Shown: positions 52,689-53,960 of the stretch, in pieces
Numbering within the stretch: position 1 is the stretch's first letter
Layout of the letters: each line of letters starts with the position of its first letter
Origin: an uncultured Turicimonas sp.
GTDB lineage: Bacteria; Pseudomonadota; Gammaproteobacteria; Burkholderiales; Burkholderiaceae_F
Assembly (NCBI GenBank): GCA_947854175.1
Contig: CANTYJ010000055.1
Span: forward strand, 1 to 53,960
DNA length: 53,960 nucleotides
Reading direction: 5' to 3'
The notes under the pieces: model-generated
The model's database searches: none
Seen by the model: only the letters and a program-made list of their open reading frames with translations
What the model was told of the DNA's origin: nothing
Program-made: the position numbers and the translations under genes

Positions 52689-53240
52689 ACTGAATAGGCC
52701 GTCTACACTGATATTCCATCAGAAAAAGGCAGTGGATTTGAATTGAGTTGACCCATGCAGGTATTCACTAGAACAAAGTATTCATCGTCAGAAATAGAAT
52801 GAAAAAACTATGAGTTCCAACTCAGAAAACAGCAAAAATAGTTGGGGCGATGACCTTCAAATCAGGTTCCGTAAGCGGGCAGGTGAACTAAAAATCTTGG
52901 TTCTTCAAACTGAAGCAGAAAATAATATGCTTCATGGAAAGGATGGGAAAATGTCGAATAAAAGGTCGTCAGGTCAAATGGCCCGGCCCATTTTTCTCCA
53001 TTAGTTGCTCCTAAAAATGACAGGACTGAAGACAGCTATGAATGGTTGCCACTCAACCTTTCGGGACCGGTGTTCAGAAAATAGGATAAACGATACTGTA
53101 GCTAAGAAGTGTCTTATGCTCGTTACAGGAAACATTGTTGTACAGATCTACTAAACTACTTAAGAATCGACTTGCTAGAACAAAAACAAGAGGTTATGAA
53201 AAGAGTGGGTTGATACCGTTTTTGAAAAATTGTTAGACAA
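52689..53240. other. Non-coding stretch, no gene supported
   Basis: About 550 bp with scattered stops in all frames. The longest frame (52810-53004, 64 codons, rightward) has no convincing Shine-Dalgarno and no recognisable motif. The irregular composition suggests decayed sequence. Confidence 0.4.
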
Positions 53241-53270
53241 TTGCTTTTTTTCTTGCAATTTACTTAAAAT
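53241..53270 (+). promoter_or_regulatory. Candidate sigma-70 promoter before the NYN remnant
   Basis: TTGCTT (53241-53246) and TAAAAT (53265-53270), 18 nt apart, in AT-rich surroundings about 105 bp before the NYN remnant. It may be the relic promoter of that gene. Confidence 0.35.
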
Positions 53271-53376
53271 TCGACTCACATACCAGTGGTGAGTGAGTCG
53301 CCCGGGGACATGTTACAGGAAGCTTTGACTTTTGAACGGCGCAGCGCCCCAGTCTTATTCCTTGTTCCCAATAACC

Positions 53377-53622
53377 ATGCTTTACGCCATATTAATAGAT
53401 GGTAGTTTTGCCAGACGAATGTTAGGAAGTTCGGGAATGCGCGCCGAGTCTGAAGATATTTAAGCTCTGGTCCAATGTATCCGGAGGTCTCCTTATTTAG
53501 AAGAACCTGTATTACATCGTATTAACCAGGAATTCAACAACTCAGAGGATTTGAAAAAATACCTCTACTCAAGAAGCAACGCTCGAGAGAACTATTCAGG
53601 AATTCAAAACGAAGCAAAATAG
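53377..53622 (+). pseudogene. Remnant of a NYN-domain (LabA-like) nuclease gene
   Basis: The frame from the ATG at 53377 begins MLYAILIDGSFARRMLG, the start of NYN-domain proteins with their first metal-binding Asp, and stops at a TAA (53461). The same frame goes on beyond the stop with ALVQCIRRSPYLEEPVLHRI, the next NYN segment, before losing similarity and ending at 53620. The downstream catalytic aspartates are not visible. This is best read as a decayed copy with an in-frame stop and a lost 3' part. The family identification is from pattern memory. Confidence 0.55.
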
Positions 53623-53901
53623 AGCTGCATTTGCTATGGCTCAGCGTCGCATAGATGAGTCTGATAGCTGAAACGACATTAACATAACGCACCAGCAACT
53701 ATCCTAAATTGAGAGAAATCTCAAATCCAAAGCCGATCGAAAGCGTAATGGAGTCCTCTCTTTTGAAGGCAGATATCGGGACACTTTTGAAATAAGTACG
53801 CAACCTAATAAATTCTGAGATGAAAAACCCAAATGACAGAGTGGTGTTTTCGTGGATATTTTGAGATAACTCTTTTATAGCTATTGGGTATCAATGGGTT
53901 T
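53623..53901. other. Decayed region next to the tRNA gene
   Basis: No intact gene. A short open stretch with FAMAQRRIDES-like wording just after the NYN remnant may be further decayed coding sequence. No repeat matching the tRNA 3' end that would show an integrated element was found. Confidence 0.35.
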
Positions 53902-53960
53902 TGGCCTCCCCAACAGGAATCGAACCTGTACTTCAGTCTTAGGAGGACCGCGTTGTATCC
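53902..53960 (-). tRNA. tRNA-Arg (CCT), 5' part outside the window
   Basis: The minus strand carries the last 59 nt of a tRNA. A 5-bp anticodon stem surrounds the loop CTCCTAA (anticodon CCT, arginine AGG). The T arm is ACAGG-TTCGATT-CCTGT, and the acceptor 3' strand TGGGGAG is followed by G and an encoded CCA at 53902-53904. The D arm is partly present; about 17 nt of the 5' end lie beyond the window edge. The pattern agrees with E. coli argW. Confidence 0.9.

Noticed and set aside
52810-53004. A 64-codon rightward frame starting MSSNSENSK
   Set aside because: No convincing Shine-Dalgarno, no motif, and it lies in apparently decayed sequence; not enough to call a gene.
1-53960. CRISPR arrays, insertion sequences, integrases or prophage genes
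   Set aside because: No regularly spaced repeats, transposase-like frames or integrase motifs were found on either strand by reading.

Overview
The window looks like a chromosomal core region of a betaproteobacterium. The gene order (rne facing rluC-HAD phosphatase; methyltransferase-maf facing yceD-rpmF; fabH-fabD-fabG-acpP-fabF; lepA-lepB-rnc-era-recO-acpS-nagZ; odhA-odhB-lpd; bamD facing rluD-pgeF; rimO) is the Burkholderiales/Neisseria type. The moderate to low GC and a secreted flavin-dependent reductase with its own two-component system suggest a host-associated, anaerobically respiring relative of the Sutterellaceae (Sutterella/Parasutterella-like). That family assignment is inference; nothing in the window fixes it. 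No insertion sequence, prophage or CRISPR array was seen.

Layout. 1-5960: an unknown secreted protein diverges from a large Pit-type phosphate transporter with a helical PhoU-like tail, behind a possible Pho box. A divergent 1-deoxyxylulose-5-phosphate-synthase-like enzyme follows. 5975-19117: RNA processing (rne, rluC), a HAD phosphatase, methyltransferase and Maf, then yceD-rpmF and the fatty-acid synthesis operon. plsX is absent from its usual place between rpmF and fabH. 19178-26643: lepA-lepB-rnc-era-recO-(DUF805)-acpS-nagZ, with pdxJ missing from its usual slot, then a convergent PIN-domain protein. 26663-32131: mdh diverges from an AT-rich module of an exported flavoprotein reductase, a TtrS-like sensor kinase and a FixJ/TtrR-like regulator. 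32312-39841: a ZIP metal transporter facing the 2-oxoglutarate dehydrogenase operon and an unknown secreted coiled-coil protein. 39980-47746: a DinG/YoaA helicase, a lipoprotein, bamD, rluD, pgeF, two small envelope genes and rimO. 47715-52688: a TolC-HlyD-ABC2-ABC2 export operon with no ATPase gene. 52689-53960: a decayed stretch with a NYN-domain pseudogene, ending in a partial tRNA-Arg.

How the genes work together. Most of the window is housekeeping: RNA maturation, translation quality control, type II fatty-acid synthesis, the TCA cycle (mdh, odhAB-lpd), envelope biogenesis (lepB, bamD, nagZ) and phosphate uptake. The strongest candidate for something undescribed is 27653-32131. A perfect FNR dyad and an adjacent perfect palindrome stand before a secreted FMN/FAD reductase whose usual fumarate-binding residues appear to be replaced. 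The sensor-regulator pair that follows has its ribosome binding site inside a hairpin. I read this as an inducible anaerobic respiration module for an unidentified electron acceptor sensed outside the cytoplasm. Second-line candidates are the DXS-like enzyme that lacks the phosphate-binding arginines, and the ATPase-less tripartite exporter with a palindromic operator.
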